Below the pieces are notes generated by a model. It worked only from the letters and a program-made list of their open reading frames with translations, did not search any database and was not told the DNA's origin. Shown here one piece after another: positions 43,955 to 54,535 of a stretch of DNA of 64,000 nucleotides. Origin of the DNA: Cymbomonas tetramitiformis. Lineage: Eukaryota > Chlorophyta > Pyramimonadophyceae > Pyramimonadales > Pyramimonadaceae. The position numbers and the translations under genes were made by a program. Numbering within the stretch: the stretch's first letter is position 1; each line of letters opens with the position of its first letter. Where the stretch lies: the NCBI GenBank assembly GCA_001247695.2, contig LGRX02012686.1, forward strand, positions 1 through 64,000, written 5' to 3'.

Positions 43955-44743
43955 TATAGTTTAGCGCCTAAAAGAAAAAGAAAAAGAAAAATGACTCAAT
44001 TATAACGTTGAGTGGGCTTTTATAGGGCGCCGTCCCTTTTAGCCTATTACCACTATTAAGTTATCTCCTATTCAAGCTGCACACTTTTGCAAAGCAAGGA
44101 ACTCGGTCTGAATAGATGTGTTGAGGCCCCAAACCCTGAAGCTGACGGCAGAGCTAAACAGTTACCCGCTCCGCAGTGGCACAGGGTTATTGTTCTAATG
44201 CGGTGCAGGAACTTTAAACAGACAGGGGCTTTAGTCAGCACTACACTTGAGGAATAGGCTTGCAAGTGGTGGCTAGGCTATGTGGGATCCTAAGCAGTCC
44301 TCGACTGATCGGGTTCTTAGGATTATGGGTAAGCCGTCCCCCGCGGTCCCACGGGTCCTCTGGATCCTCTCACCGCAAATACAGCACAATACAGCCGCTG
44401 GAAAAACCTTCGTGGGAAAAGCGGCGCGATCGAGATGCTGGCACAATATTGTTCTGAGATTGGCAAGGCGTGAGTTCCGAAGTGAGCTTGTCGCGATGCT
44501 CTGTCTACAGTAAACATTGTGGCTGATTATAGTGTCTCCACTGCTTGGCACCATATTGTCCTAGGATTAGCAAAGCTTGAAGTCTCGCAAACGACATACT
44601 GTCTCTGACTTCAGTTACAGGAGGGAGTTGCCCCACCCAGTTAAGCAGTCGCCTGATCAGTGGATCGAGTTAAGTGGACTCGCCACGATGCCCTTTCCAC
44701 AGCAAGTAAGGTGTCTGATTTAAGTATCTCTACTGTGGCAAAA

Positions 44744-45523
44744 TTATCGGTCGTAGACTGAGAACATGGATCGCCCCTCAGGGCTAAGTGACGTCGAACG
44801 CTGCAGGGATCCCGACGCCTGCTTCTCCATAGCAGGCACTGACTCTGAGCGTTTACTGTGTGTCTCTTTTCTCCATGTAAGCGATTTTCTTGCCTTGGGA
44901 TTCTTGCGTTCCCCTTTGTCACCAGTGCTGCCCTTCGCTCTTTTCCTTCCTGTGGACAAAGGTCCTAAGGCCACAAAGGATGAAGTGGCGGTTGGTGTCA
45001 CTGGTTCTCCTGTGTCTGTTGGAGATGCGCAAGCCTCTACCAAAATATCTGAGCTCTGTTTTTTCGAGGGTTTCGTCACGCGAGATGTTGGAACGTCTGT
45101 TGGCTCAGTGTCTCTTTTATCAGACTGTGTGACTCTGCGTGATTCCCGAAGATTTTTGCGCCTCAGCGTTCTCGCACTAGGGCCCTTTCTAGTATCCTTG
45201 GTTCCCAGATGCGCTGCGCACTCAGATTCATGACTTTCCTTGTTCGAGATTAAAGCGCGCCTTGCTGTGGTTACTGTGGCGCGCGCCTTCGTATCCAGCA
45301 GCTGTACAGCTTCGAGTAGATTTCTTGTGACAACCTGTGAGTCGGAAAGCTGAGAGAGGGATTGCGAACCAGCTGCCCCCTGCGAGAGCGCGGTAAAATT
45401 CCCTTTCGCCAAACTCAACGTGCGTAGTGCTGCTGTGGCACAGCTCACAACTTGTCGTAGGTGGATTTCCACGCTCACAAGAAGCGGATCAGACGGCTGG
45501 TTTTTGCGACCGGATTTTGCCAT
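44744..45523 (-). CDS. Basic Ser/Thr/Lys-rich hypothetical protein, 259 aa
   Basis: An uninterrupted 259-codon ORF from ATG. The N-terminal 90 residues are helical and hydrophobic-patterned (VEIHLRQVVSCATAALRTLS, QVVTRNLLEAVQLLDTKARA); the rest is disordered, rich in S/T/K/R with bipartite basic patches (TLRRKNLRESRR, GRKRAKGSTGDKGERK) that look like nuclear-localisation signals. Length, codon evenness and a helix-then-disorder plan support a real intronless gene or a large exon. The plus-strand 155-codon ORF across it is a shadow. Function unknown; nuclear location is inference. Confidence 0.5.
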   Translation of the reverse strand: MAKSGRKNQPSDPLLVSVEIHLRQVVSCATAALRTLSLAKGNFTALSQGAAGSQSLSQLSDSQVVTRNLLEAVQLLDTKARATVTTARRALISNKESHESECAAHLGTKDTRKGPSARTLRRKNLRESRRVTQSDKRDTEPTDVPTSRVTKPSKKQSSDILVEACASPTDTGEPVTPTATSSFVALGPLSTGRKRAKGSTGDKGERKNPKARKSLTWRKETHSKRSESVPAMEKQASGSLQRSTSLSPEGRSMFSVYDR

Positions 45524-46734
45524 ACTGATGAGCCTCTACTCGTCTCGAAACGCGTGTCAAAATACTCCTCAGAAATACAGTAATAATACCATACAAAAGA
45601 AAAAATTGCCACTCATTATCATAAAAATTATCGCGATAATAAAATCATAAGGCGGCTGGCATTTTTTCAGAGAGGTGCGTGCGTTGACCGGTCGACGGAA
45701 AGTGTCGTTAGCGCCTATCTTTCTCACTACAGCATGCTACAATAGGCGGTGCTGCGTCACTCCATCTTGCGAATTTGGCACGTGTACATATGGAAAAAGC
45801 ATATGTAACTGCCAATCCGACAATACCGTTCCAACGTAATGTTTGGCGGTATGTTGATGCCTTCTGTATCGTGAATTCCCCACACCTTCAAATTATATAT
45901 AGAGACATATAGCCTATACATACAGGGGTTGTACTATCACAGGTGCATATGAAGGATGATCCCACTGTGGTCACACATGTGCAGTTTTATGACTTTTACT
46001 TAACATGTATGTATATGTTCCGGTGGAAACACGTGAGGTACATATCACATTGCACGATTAAATACATAAGTTCCCATTTGAGGTTGTTAAATTCCCGCAC
46101 GTATTTTCAAAAATTTGCACACGTCAAATACATAATGTATTTCTAGGATAACTCATTCGCATATACCGTATAAATACGCAGTTTGTGGGATTCGGTCCGG
46201 AATGTTTGCGATCTATACAAATATTGCGTTACAGCAAGAGGGTTTTCGCCTAATCGTATTTTCGTATTGGTGTGGAAATTCATACGAAATATTGAAGGCA
46301 GAAATAGATATGGTCCAATTCCTGGTAAGAAATCGTTTGTAGCAATAATATCTGCTAGACGTATGATACATCGTTCGGGGAATATGGTGCGCGGGGTGCA
46401 GTTCACAACTTATGAGTAACTACAAGCAACAACCACACAATAAGAGGAGTCACACGCATGGGAATCGTGCTGAACCTGCTGATAATAACAATCTTCCAAA
46501 TGCAAGGATCAAGTTCATGAGGAAGGCAGAGAAGATGGTTGGCGTTTCTACTCACAAGGAAGCGTCCAATAATTCTGCAAAATTACACAATCCACATACA
46601 ATCGATCGAGTTCATATCGGTATCGTCAACAATGGTTGAGCGTTGCGCATACGCGTATTGATAATGCGTCAAAACCTGAGAACCGCATAAACCATAAAGT
46701 CAAGTGCCCATACGGGCACTATCTATGCTTATAA
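45524..46734. other. AT-rich spacer with short ORFs only
   Basis: Opposed ORFs at 46143-46419 are both open and neither has a motif I recognise. No supported gene. Confidence 0.35.
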
Positions 46735-47647
46735 TATCAATTGAAGAAGAAGTTGGACAATGATCCAGCATGGAAGAAACGCTTGGAAGAGCATGCGGCA
46801 TTCTCACACTTGACAGCCTATGCGCTTCAAGGGTGCACATATGCTGATAAGTGTGATCCTGAGAAGGGATGCATGGATCTCATGGGGGAGCCGCGAGCAC
46901 ACGATATCCCGGCAGTAGAGATGCCAATATGCACCTACATACCGAAAGAAGGCTGTAAATGTACTTATATGTGGTGCGTATACACTCACCGTGATGACGC
47001 CAATGGTGTCATGCACGCCATGAGCGGTACGGTCGGCATGGGTTGCCCACTGGAAATTTATATCATCAAGAGATGCATGAGAGGATTACTGAAATGCAAC
47101 GCCGTCTCGATAAGGCGACATAAGACAGCCGAATTCTCCAACCTACGACGATTGGTTGCATCAGAGCGTGCGGTCATAACGGCGAAAACACAAGTGACAC
47201 TTGCTACCTCAGCTTCTGCCAAGCTATACCAAACATCATTTGGTCCATGCGGAATATGCCATCATCTGCCTCCACCGGAGGAGTGCCGTGAAGAAATAGA
47301 TGGTAGACATCATACATACCTACCGACCGCCAAGAATAGTGCCGACAGATATTGAGAACTTCATATTGACGCATGTTGAGTATTACAAGTCTGGGGCTGC
47401 TGCTGAATGGCGGTATACCACACAGCACGCCTTGGATTCTGAATATTTCAGAAATGCTGCTGCATCATATGGACTGTTCTATCCAAGTCGGGGATATACA
47501 ATTGTTTCCGACAACTCACACGACGAGCAATATACTGATGAGTCGCGGGGTGAACCTGACGAGGATGTAGCCATGGATACAACTCCAGGTATGAACACCC
47601 GTCTGGATAGTAACGTATCATCATTATTATTAACTACTAAGTTCTGA
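46735..47647 (+). pseudogene. Cys-rich protein relic with one frameshift
   Basis: The frame opening at 46735 reads KKRLEEHAAFSHLTAYALQG, CTYADKCDPEKGC, CKCTYMWCVYTHRDD and CGICHHLPPPEEC, then needs a one-base shift near 47325 to continue (PTDIENFILTHVEYYKSG, EYFRNAAASYGLFY) to a stop at 47647. Together about 300 codons with four Cys clusters suggest a metal-binding protein. There is no ATG at the opening (TAA at 46732), so the 5' end is lost or in another exon. I do not recognise the family. Position next to the viral element raises the possibility of an older viral gene. Confidence 0.45.
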
Positions 47648-48149
47648 CCAAGCAGCCCTGACAGGCAGGCCCCTGAGTCAGAGGGTCCAGACTGAGATAG
47701 TGACCAGGGTGCGAGGGTACGAGTACGAGTATAGTAGTCCGAGTGACTGCTCCGGGTTTAGGTTTAGGTTTCTTACGTTATCATAGTTTTATTCAGTTTA
47801 AGTTTACACTCTATAAGCACTCAACTGCGGTATTGATATTTACACATGAATATACCGAACGGGTATATTCCCCTAGGCCGTGGACCCATTCCACGCAAAC
47901 ATTTTCTCACTGCTTTTGCCATGATTGGCTAATAAGCGTCGCCGCTTGGAGTAGGTGGTGCGTGGACGCGTATTGCATCTTCGCTTGGGGGACGCGCTCT
48001 GATGTGTAGGATGGCATTACGGCGAGGCTCGCGGCGAGGAATCTGTTTTCAATTTGAGATCCGCCTTGGGGAATCGCCGAACTTCGCGCGTTCGTTACGG
48101 TGCCTTGCTATACGGCGACGCTAGCTAGCCATTTCTCGGGACCTTTGAA

Positions 48150-48450
48150 CCCGTTTCGGAAGCCCCACTTCGGGACCTACCTTTCGAAACCCGTAATTTG
48201 GTTTGGGAACCTTCCGAAACTCGTTTCGGATGGAGGGTTTCGGAAGGTTCCGAGAATGTATTTATATTGCCGAAAGTGATTCCGGTGGGAGTATTCGGCA
48301 TATGATACGTATCAAATTAAAGATCTCGACGAGCCCAATAAAATGGTAGGATTAGGCATGAATACTCTAACCGGTTCTCACTTTCGGAAGCCAAAACAAC
48401 ATTTACATGGGTTTCGGAACCCTACGAAAAGGGTTTGGGAAGCCTCCTAA
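48150..48450. repeat. TTTCGGAA-rich block with hairpin
   Basis: TTTCGGAA or its complement recurs at least seven times. A 14-bp inverted repeat, GAACCTTCCGAAAC at 48207-48220 with its complement at 48237-48250, could form a hairpin with a 16-base loop. Confidence 0.7.
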
Positions 48451-48636
48451 ACCTGCAAATGTTTTCATATGAAACGCTGAATTGGCGTGAAAGATACACA
48501 GCTTTGCCAAGAATTGCTTACACACGTATTTCTAGTCTTTTTACTGGGTAAACAGCCACCACGTCATCGCTAAGATTTGATGTGTCAAGCCACGTTTGCT
48601 CACGATATATCATTTGTGTCACCTAGACATAACATG

Positions 48637-48753
48637 ACTACATGGGAAGCGTGTAGAGGGTGAGTATCCTTATTAAATACAACTGTATTCCTTAAGTACC
48701 TTCTGTATTTTGCCAGGATTTCCCAGTATTTCGGAACGCTTCCCATGTAGTGA
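48637..48753. repeat. 117-bp element with 15-bp inverted ends
   Basis: ACTACATGGGAAGCG at 48637-48651 is exactly complementary to 48739-48753. No clear target duplication. It may be a tiny MITE or mark the boundary zone of the viral element. Confidence 0.6.
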
Positions 48754-48911
48754 GCACCTACGGTTATCTATGGCAAATCTGCATAAGCCGACACCGTGAT
48801 CACCGTGATCACCGTGATCCTTGTTATTACCGCCGTACCTGCATCCCACGCCCGCCTTGCATTGCTCGCTTCCCAGCTCGCAAACATATGTCATTGTGTG
48901 ATTGTTGTATG

Positions 48912-48962
48912 TGTTCCAAAGTAAGGATATATTACTATAGTATTAATCCCCGGTTTGGAACA
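48912..48962. promoter_or_regulatory. Viral palindrome B1
   Basis: Arms TGTTCCAAA/TTTGGAACA with core ATTACTATAGTATTAAT. First member of the B family, in non-coding DNA. Confidence 0.8.
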
Positions 48963-49042
48963 TTAGAATTTTCTGGAATTCTGCGACAATATCTGAAATT
49001 GTGTTTTTGGAATTCTGTGACAACCCGCTCTTGTGTGTTATG

Positions 49043-49093
49043 TGTTCCGATGTGAGATTATATTACTATAGTATTAATCCCCGGTTTGGAACA
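49043..49093. promoter_or_regulatory. Viral palindrome B2
   Basis: Arms TGTTCCGA/TTTGGAACA, core ATTACTATAGTATTAAT, same spacing as B1. Non-coding surroundings. Confidence 0.8.
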
Positions 49094-49126
49094 TCCTATG
49101 GCAGATCTGCATAAGCCGACACCATG

Positions 49127-49179
49127 TGTCATAATTAGAGAAGTAGTATTATAGTAAATATAAGTTTCTGTTTGTGACA
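49127..49179. promoter_or_regulatory. Viral palindrome A0
   Basis: A family: TGTCATAATTAGAG at one end, TTTGTGACA at the other, core TATTATAGTAAATAT. It begins 34 bp after B2. Confidence 0.75.
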
Positions 49180-49353
49180 ACTATGAATTTGTGTACTGGG
49201 ATTTTTCCTCACAGTGCAATTTGAAATTAGTTGTGATTTATTGAAAAAGTGAGGCAATGGTTACCTAAAATATCGGCAACAATCTTTCCGGTCTCCAATT
49301 GTTCCTTTTGTTGCTTTTGGCGTTTCATGCTTTTTTTTTGCGATCGCGATCCT

Positions 49354-49406
49354 TGTCATAAACTGAGAATGGTGTATATAGTAATTTTAAGTTTCTCTTT
49401 ATGACA
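49354..49406. promoter_or_regulatory. Viral palindrome A1
   Basis: TGTCATAAACTGAGAA/GTTTCTCTTTATGACA arms, core GTATATAGTAATTT. Confidence 0.8.
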
Positions 49407-49409
49407 AAA

Positions 49410-50520
49410 CTTGATTCCTTTTTCTCTTCCGATATCTTAATGGCGACATAGAATTTTTGGGGGAGTTTATGATAGATTATTCAAGTGTATACTTCGCTTT
49501 TCATCGTTGAAACATAAGATAGGCAACCCTAAAACGTGTATTTTACCAACGGACGTGTGCCCGATACGGTGAAAGTGTACATGATTTATTTTGCATTTTT
49601 TACACACCGTTTGCATTTATTTTGGCATTAATTTGCTAATTTCAGACGATGCCTCCCTCTGATTCGTTCGGGCGATTTAGTTTTGCTATTTTAATTCCGC
49701 GTGCTGGATAAAAATGTAAATCGTCAGATTTGTGTAGATATCTTGTGGTTTAAAATAAGTATGGTATAATATATAATTTTGGGGGAAATGATAATGAAAT
49801 AAATATTTCGCGTTTGACGTTGTTTACACTTTGTATTAATAATGAAATATAAGTTTATAGTAATTCTGTATATGTAAATGTATATAGAAATTATATGTAT
49901 TTAGAATGGGCAATGGTATAAATGTTTATATTTATATGGAATCGGCGTACCTCAAATTTATATCTTTCTGCGATATAGATAAAATTTCGCAATTTGTCTC
50001 AAAATAAAATTTTGATATTTCTGCAGGTATATATTTAATTTTTTGGTGGGAATATTCTTTTAATATACGGTTATATCTAGCAAGATATTTCATTTGAATA
50101 ATCATCCAATGAAATTATAAACATATAAATATATATTCAGAACTTGATATAAATTTATATATATATAAAATAACGACCTGACTTTCCCTTTTTTACAAAA
50201 TGTTAATTTAAATCAAAATTGTTCATGTATATATTTCAAATTTATACAAATTTAATTATCAAAATTTTAGCGAGATTTGAATTTATACGATTTATTACTA
50301 TTTCTTGTTAGCATAAATATCAACAATATTAAAAATATATATAATCATAATTTGATATAAATATATTCAAAATATAACGTCCTGAAATTCTCTTTATACA
50401 AAATTGCATTTAAATCAAATTTATTTAAATTTAAATTTTCAATTTTATACAACTTTAAATTTCTAATTTTTAGCGAGTTTTAAATTTATATTTGGCGACC
50501 ATGACACATATCGTGACATA
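49410..50520. other. Very AT-rich non-coding stretch of the viral element
   Basis: No ORF above 60 codons on either strand. Long A/T runs and repeated ATATTTATAT-like words. It lies between the left-most palindromes and the 42-bp iterons and may be part of a terminal or origin region. Confidence 0.6.
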
Positions 50521-50544
50521 TACGACCTTCGTGATCACCCACGT

Positions 50545-50725
50545 CATCACCTACTGGTCACGTCACCGACCACCTCTGTCAGTGCCGGTCACCTACTGGT
50601 CACGTTCTGCATGATCGCGATCAGTGCCGATCACCTACTGGTCACGTTCTGGATGATCGCGAAAAGTGCCGGTCACCTACTGGTCACGTTCTGGTGATCG
50701 CGATCGGTGCCGCACGTTCTGATGA
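50545..50725. repeat. 42-bp iterons, four direct copies
   Basis: Copies start at 50545, 50587, 50629 and 50671, an exact 42-bp period. Each holds ATCACCTACTGGTCACGT or GGTCACCTACTGGTCACG, and three add a GATCGCGA(T/A) box. An inverted copy of the core, GACCAGTAGGTGACCGGC, lies at 50744-50761. The array is about 1 kb upstream of the primase-helicase gene. Iteron spacing and the inverted copy fit a replication origin bound by an initiator (inference). Confidence 0.85.
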
Positions 50726-51041
50726 TGTGTAAATCAATCTTATGACCAGTAGGTGACCGGCATTGAAAGAAATGGCCGGCAACGTGACCAGTAAATGACG
50801 ACCTGGGTCATCACAAAGGTGATGACGGGGTCAGATCGTAGATGACGACGTGGATGAGATAATTTAGACGTCGGAGATGACAAGGATTTTAAAAAAATCG
50901 GGAGTGTTTTTTTCGCGATTTTGTGTTTTGGGATTTTTTCACTCTGAAAAAAAGGTAGAGAAATTTCGCGATCTGCAGGCTGCAGTTTTTGACGTTTTAA
51001 GGCTCTGTTTTCGCCCATTTTTTGGCAGTATTTTTCGCGGG

Positions 51042-51094
51042 TGTCATAAAGTGAGATTCATGTATATAGTAATATTAAGTTCCACTTTATGACA
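51042..51094. promoter_or_regulatory. Viral palindrome A2
   Basis: Perfect 12-bp arms TGTCATAAAGTG/CACTTTATGACA, core GTATATAGTAATATT. The cleanest A-family copy. Confidence 0.85.
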
Positions 51095-51203
51095 AACCCA
51101 TATGGGCCATTTAGGGTTTTAAATCTCCGGCTCAATTTTTTGAGATTTTGACATTTTAGGGTCATTTTTTGAGTTTTTCGATCATGTTTGACCTTACACC
51201 ATT

Positions 51204-51254
51204 TGTTCCGAACCAGGGCTCAATACTATAGTAATATAACCTCACATTGGAACA
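51204..51254. promoter_or_regulatory. Viral palindrome B3
   Basis: TGTTCCGAACCAGGG/TTGGAACA arms, core AATACTATAGTAATATAA. Orientation is reversed relative to B1. Confidence 0.8.
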
Positions 51255-51351
51255 CTATATCGGTCATTTTGGGGCCAAAAAACGTCGGGCGTGATTTTTT
51301 GCGTTTTTTTACTTTTGACCAATTTTTTGCGATTTTTGACCTCGGAGCCTT

Positions 51352-51402
51352 TGTTCCAAACCGGGAATTAATACTATAGTAATATATCCTTACTTTGGAA
51401 CA
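51352..51402. promoter_or_regulatory. Viral palindrome B4
   Basis: TGTTCCAAACCGGG/CTTTGGAACA arms, core AATACTATAGTAATAT. It ends 44 bp upstream of the ATG at 51446. Confidence 0.85.
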
Positions 51403-51445
51403 TGAATAAACAACTTAAAGCTTATAATGTATGTATATATCAATA

Positions 51446-51631
51446 ATGGCTCGTAGCGAAGCCTTGAAAGTCGCTCAAAAACGGTATAGAGAGATGCATG
51501 TTGAGCGGACAAGAGAGGTCACAAGAAAGTGTTCGAGGACGTTTTACGCCCTTCATAAAAATGAGTTAAACGCCAAGAGACGAGAAAAGTATAGGCTGAG
51601 GAGGGATTCAGAAAAAATCTCAGGTGCATAG
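51446..51631 (+). CDS. Small basic viral protein, 61 aa
   Basis: ATG at 51446 to TAG. A highly charged, probably all-helical protein (VAQKRYREMHVERTREVTRK, KRREKYRLRRDSEK). High Arg/Lys content and small size suggest nucleic-acid binding. It is the first gene after the non-coding left block, 68 bp before the primase-helicase gene on the same strand and 44 bp after palindrome B4. No family recognised. Confidence 0.6.
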   Translation: MARSEALKVAQKRYREMHVERTREVTRKCSRTFYALHKNELNAKRREKYRLRRDSEKISGA

Positions 51632-51698
51632 ATTTTTTCCTTTCGTCCAAGTCTATAAACTACTTAAAGAAAACAATTGTACAAGTATATAAGAAATC

Positions 51699-54485
51699 AT
51701 GGCGACGCTATCCAATCCTACTTATGATGACACTCTCGTCCTCAAAAATATGATTAAGCACAAGTTATGGAAAAACTCAAAAGAACCAATGACGTCCAAC
51801 TTTTACAACGATAAGAAAGTTCAATTTGTAGGAATTGAATCTTGTAAATCCTACAACGTTGGTCTCTTTGGAGGCAAAGTGAACAACGTCATTGTGGTTG
51901 ATTTGGACTCACACAAATGGGATTTGAAAACACATCCTTGGGTGAAAAAGTTCGGACAAGCTCTTAGGAAGTTTGATACATACACCGTCAAAACATGTAG
52001 TGGAGGATACCATTTGTACTTTTTGTATGACGATGACTTCGCCGACAAGAAGAATAGCTCGATCGGGATTGATGTGTTGAGCAATGGAACGTACATCGTG
52101 GCACCTCATTCACACATATATAATATCAAAAAGAACATCATTCATAAGGATTACACCGTATACCATGACACATCCATCAAGCCGATACCCGAAGACTTGA
52201 AGCAATTCTTGTTTGAACACATTTACACATCCAACTCACAAAAAAATGAAAAGACCGGAAAGTATGAAATTAAACCTAAAAAGGAATTTAAATATGAAGG
52301 AGACGTGCATTACAACTTAAGCAATAAGAACATTGATAATATATTGGACATGTTGCCTAACAAGATCATCGATAATTTCGGAGATTTTTTCAAATTCACG
52401 ACCGCCATGAAAGGATTGAACCAATATGACAAGTGGGATGCATTTTGCAAAACCAAACCTAACTATCACCAAGATACCAACAATCAAACTTGGAATTCAT
52501 GTAAGCCCAATGGCGACTTTGATGCCATCGGGTGGCTCTTATCTAGGAATGGGAACATCATTAATTATCACAAAATGAAACCGACACCCAAGAATACCAT
52601 CAAGCCACATGTGATTTGGAATCGGAAGTACCTTCAAAAAACTAGAGGTGAAGACATCTATGAGGTTGGTAAATCGTACATCATGAAATCAAAACCCGGA
52701 ACTTCCAAAACTACAAGTGTAAGGGACCATATCGCTCACAACAACCTTAATTTTATAGTCATAGTTTCGAGAGTGACTTTGGGAGAAACAATACACCAAA
52801 CCTTTAATGAGAGCGGAGTTGAATGCAAATTTTACAAGAATGAAGAGGACATACAAAGGGGAGAAAATATCGTGATACAAGTTGATAGCCTTGCAAAATT
52901 GAGAAGATTAGACCTGAGTGGGTACACAATATTTATCGATGAGTTCAATTCACTATTGAAGTACGTTATTGGTAGTGAGACATTGAACGCTAGGCGGGTC
53001 GATGTGTGGGTCAGATTGAAACAAGTATTGAATGATTGTAAGAACTACATAGCGGTTGACGGCGATATAAGTGACCGATGCATGAAATATATGAATTTAG
53101 TGAACAAACCATACACATACATACGTAATAAACAAAACCATTATGATCAAGTGAAGATAAAAGAAATTCAAAGTGAGCATCAATTTAGGGAATTAATCAA
53201 ATCACAACCAAACGGGTATATAGTTGCATGTGACTCTAAAAAAATCGCCACAAAGTTGCACAAGTATTTGATAGTGCACCATCCCGATGTAGTAGTAATA
53301 ACCGACGAGACCGACAAGTTACCCGATTTTAACACAACTCCAAGAATCATATTCAGCCCAAAAGTTATGTATGGTATAGATAGCAACAATGACAAAATGA
53401 GACCCGTATTTGGTTATTACAAAGAACATACGATCGATCCTCTTGGTATGAGTCAACAAATTCAACGTGAAAGAAACATCACGGAGGTGTACATCTTCTT
53501 CTATAATAAAAGGTACAAGTGTAAGCCTTTTACTCTTGAACAAGTGAGACAGGCTTACAAAGATACCAATCAGTTTGGATACGACCTTTTCGACAATCCA
53601 TTAGTACCAAAAGTATTGAATGAAGAGTACTTTGACTTTCTAGTCGAGTACATTTACGAGAAGCAATGTTATAGCACAAACAAGTTTGCTCACTTCATCC
53701 AAATTATGCAAGAACAAGGCTTTGTGTTCGAGTTTCCTTATGTGAAGAATAGAAGGACAAAATGGGAAGATGCCGAGGACGACCTTGCTAAGGACTTTGA
53801 CCCTGAAGGTTGTGAAAAGTGGTCGAGAATTCATGAGATATTGCAAGTACCAAAGGAGCATTTGAACACATATAGAAAGTACTACACAACGGACTATGAA
53901 TTAAAGAAACACTTTGCGGCTTCGAAGCACTTTTGGCTACATGATAAAGAGCATATGTATGAAAGAGTACAAAGTGCCGATGATTTCGTGGTGAACATAG
54001 TAACATGTACCAATATGAGAATATTATTACTCAAAGAACTTCAAGAACTAGTTGGAATCGAGGACAAGTGTACCATCGATGCACAAAGAGCATTGACACC
54101 GGAAGAAAGCGAAGAGTTCAACAAGAAGTATAAACAAATCTTTAGCAAGACCGGAAAAGATTTTGACTTAACAACGGAGTTGCAATGCAATGCAATGCTA
54201 AATAAGATGTACCATGCATTGTTCGGAGATGGGTTCACCATCGGAAAAAGGAAGAGGAGCAAAGAGAAGTTAGGATATGTGTATACGGTGGAATCTGAGT
54301 TCTTAGAAGAACAAAGACAATTATTAGAATTTCGATCACCCGGCCTGTTTAAGGAGTATGGATTGTTCAATGGAGAGTACCAATTCATTGACGATGAAGA
54401 ATCTGAAGAAGAAAGGATATCAAGGAAACGTGTTGAGCTGTGGGACCATTTAGTATCAAGAAAGATACACCCAATAGTATTATAA
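51699..54485 (+). CDS. Primase-polymerase fused to SF2 (origin-binding-like) helicase
   Basis: 928 aa. The N-terminal PrimPol (archaeo-eukaryotic primase) domain has VVDLD (D68, D70), SGGYHLYF (H105) and GIDVLSNGTYIVAPHS. The helicase half has Walker A PGTSKTTS (G334-T338), motif Ia VSRVTLGE, Walker B FIDEF (D414, E415), MYGIDSNN (motif V-like) and QQIQRERN (motif VI-like), closest in pattern to herpesvirus-type origin-binding helicases. It would open the origin and lay down primers. The 42-bp iterons 1 kb upstream are a natural target. AGTATATAAG precedes the ATG by about 8 bases. Its stop is followed one base later by palindrome B5. Such an enzyme beside a protein-primed polymerase is unusual. 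Confidence 0.88.
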   Translation: MATLSNPTYDDTLVLKNMIKHKLWKNSKEPMTSNFYNDKKVQFVGIESCKSYNVGLFGGKVNNVIVVDLDSHKWDLKTHPWVKKFGQALRKFDTYTVKTCSGGYHLYFLYDDDFADKKNSSIGIDVLSNGTYIVAPHSHIYNIKKNIIHKDYTVYHDTSIKPIPEDLKQFLFEHIYTSNSQKNEKTGKYEIKPKKEFKYEGDVHYNLSNKNIDNILDMLPNKIIDNFGDFFKFTTAMKGLNQYDKWDAFCKTKPNYHQDTNNQTWNSCKPNGDFDAIGWLLSRNGNIINYHKMKPTPKNTIKPHVIWNRKYLQKTRGEDIYEVGKSYIMKSKPGTSKTTSVRDHIAHNNLNFIVIVSRVTLGETIHQTFNESGVECKFYKNEEDIQRGENIVIQVDSLAKLRRLDLSGYTIFIDEFNSLLKYVIGSETLNARRVDVWVRLKQVLNDCKNYIAVDGDISDRCMKYMNLVNKPYTYIRNKQNHYDQVKIKEIQSEHQFRELIKSQPNGYIVACDSKKIATKLHKYLIVHHPDVVVITDETDKLPDFNTTPRIIFSPKVMYGIDSNNDKMRPVFGYYKEHTIDPLGMSQQIQRERNITEVYIFFYNKRYKCKPFTLEQVRQAYKDTNQFGYDLFDNPLVPKVLNEEYFDFLVEYIYEKQCYSTNKFAHFIQIMQEQGFVFEFPYVKNRRTKWEDAEDDLAKDFDPEGCEKWSRIHEILQVPKEHLNTYRKYYTTDYELKKHFAASKHFWLHDKEHMYERVQSADDFVVNIVTCTNMRILLLKELQELVGIEDKCTIDAQRALTPEESEEFNKKYKQIFSKTGKDFDLTTELQCNAMLNKMYHALFGDGFTIGKRKRSKEKLGYVYTVESEFLEEQRQLLEFRSPGLFKEYGLFNGEYQFIDDEESEEERISRKRVELWDHLVSRKIHPIVL

Positions 54486-54486
54486 A

Positions 54487-54535
54487 GTTCCAAACCAAGG
54501 ATTAATACTAGAGTAATATAATCTCATTTTGGAAC
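54487..54535. promoter_or_regulatory. Viral palindrome B5 at convergent gene ends
   Basis: GTTCCAAACC/TTTTGGAAC arms, core AATACTAGAGTAATATAA. It begins 1 nt after the primase-helicase stop and contains the stop codon of the converging methyltransferase gene (54524-54526): a bidirectional terminator position. Confidence 0.88.

Larger units (their letters stand above)
48771..49123. repeat. 27-bp direct repeat pair around palindrome B2
   Basis: TATGGCAAATCTGCATAAGC plus CGACACC occurs at 48771-48797 and, with one change, at 49097-49123. The copies bracket the first two B-type palindromes, suggesting a local duplication. Confidence 0.7.

Noticed and set aside
44766..45233. 155-codon plus-strand ORF
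   Set aside because: Antisense to the longer 259-codon minus-strand ORF with better protein composition.
50545..50725. CRISPR-like array
   Set aside because: Units are contiguous with no unique spacers and the context is a eukaryotic virus; iterons fit better.
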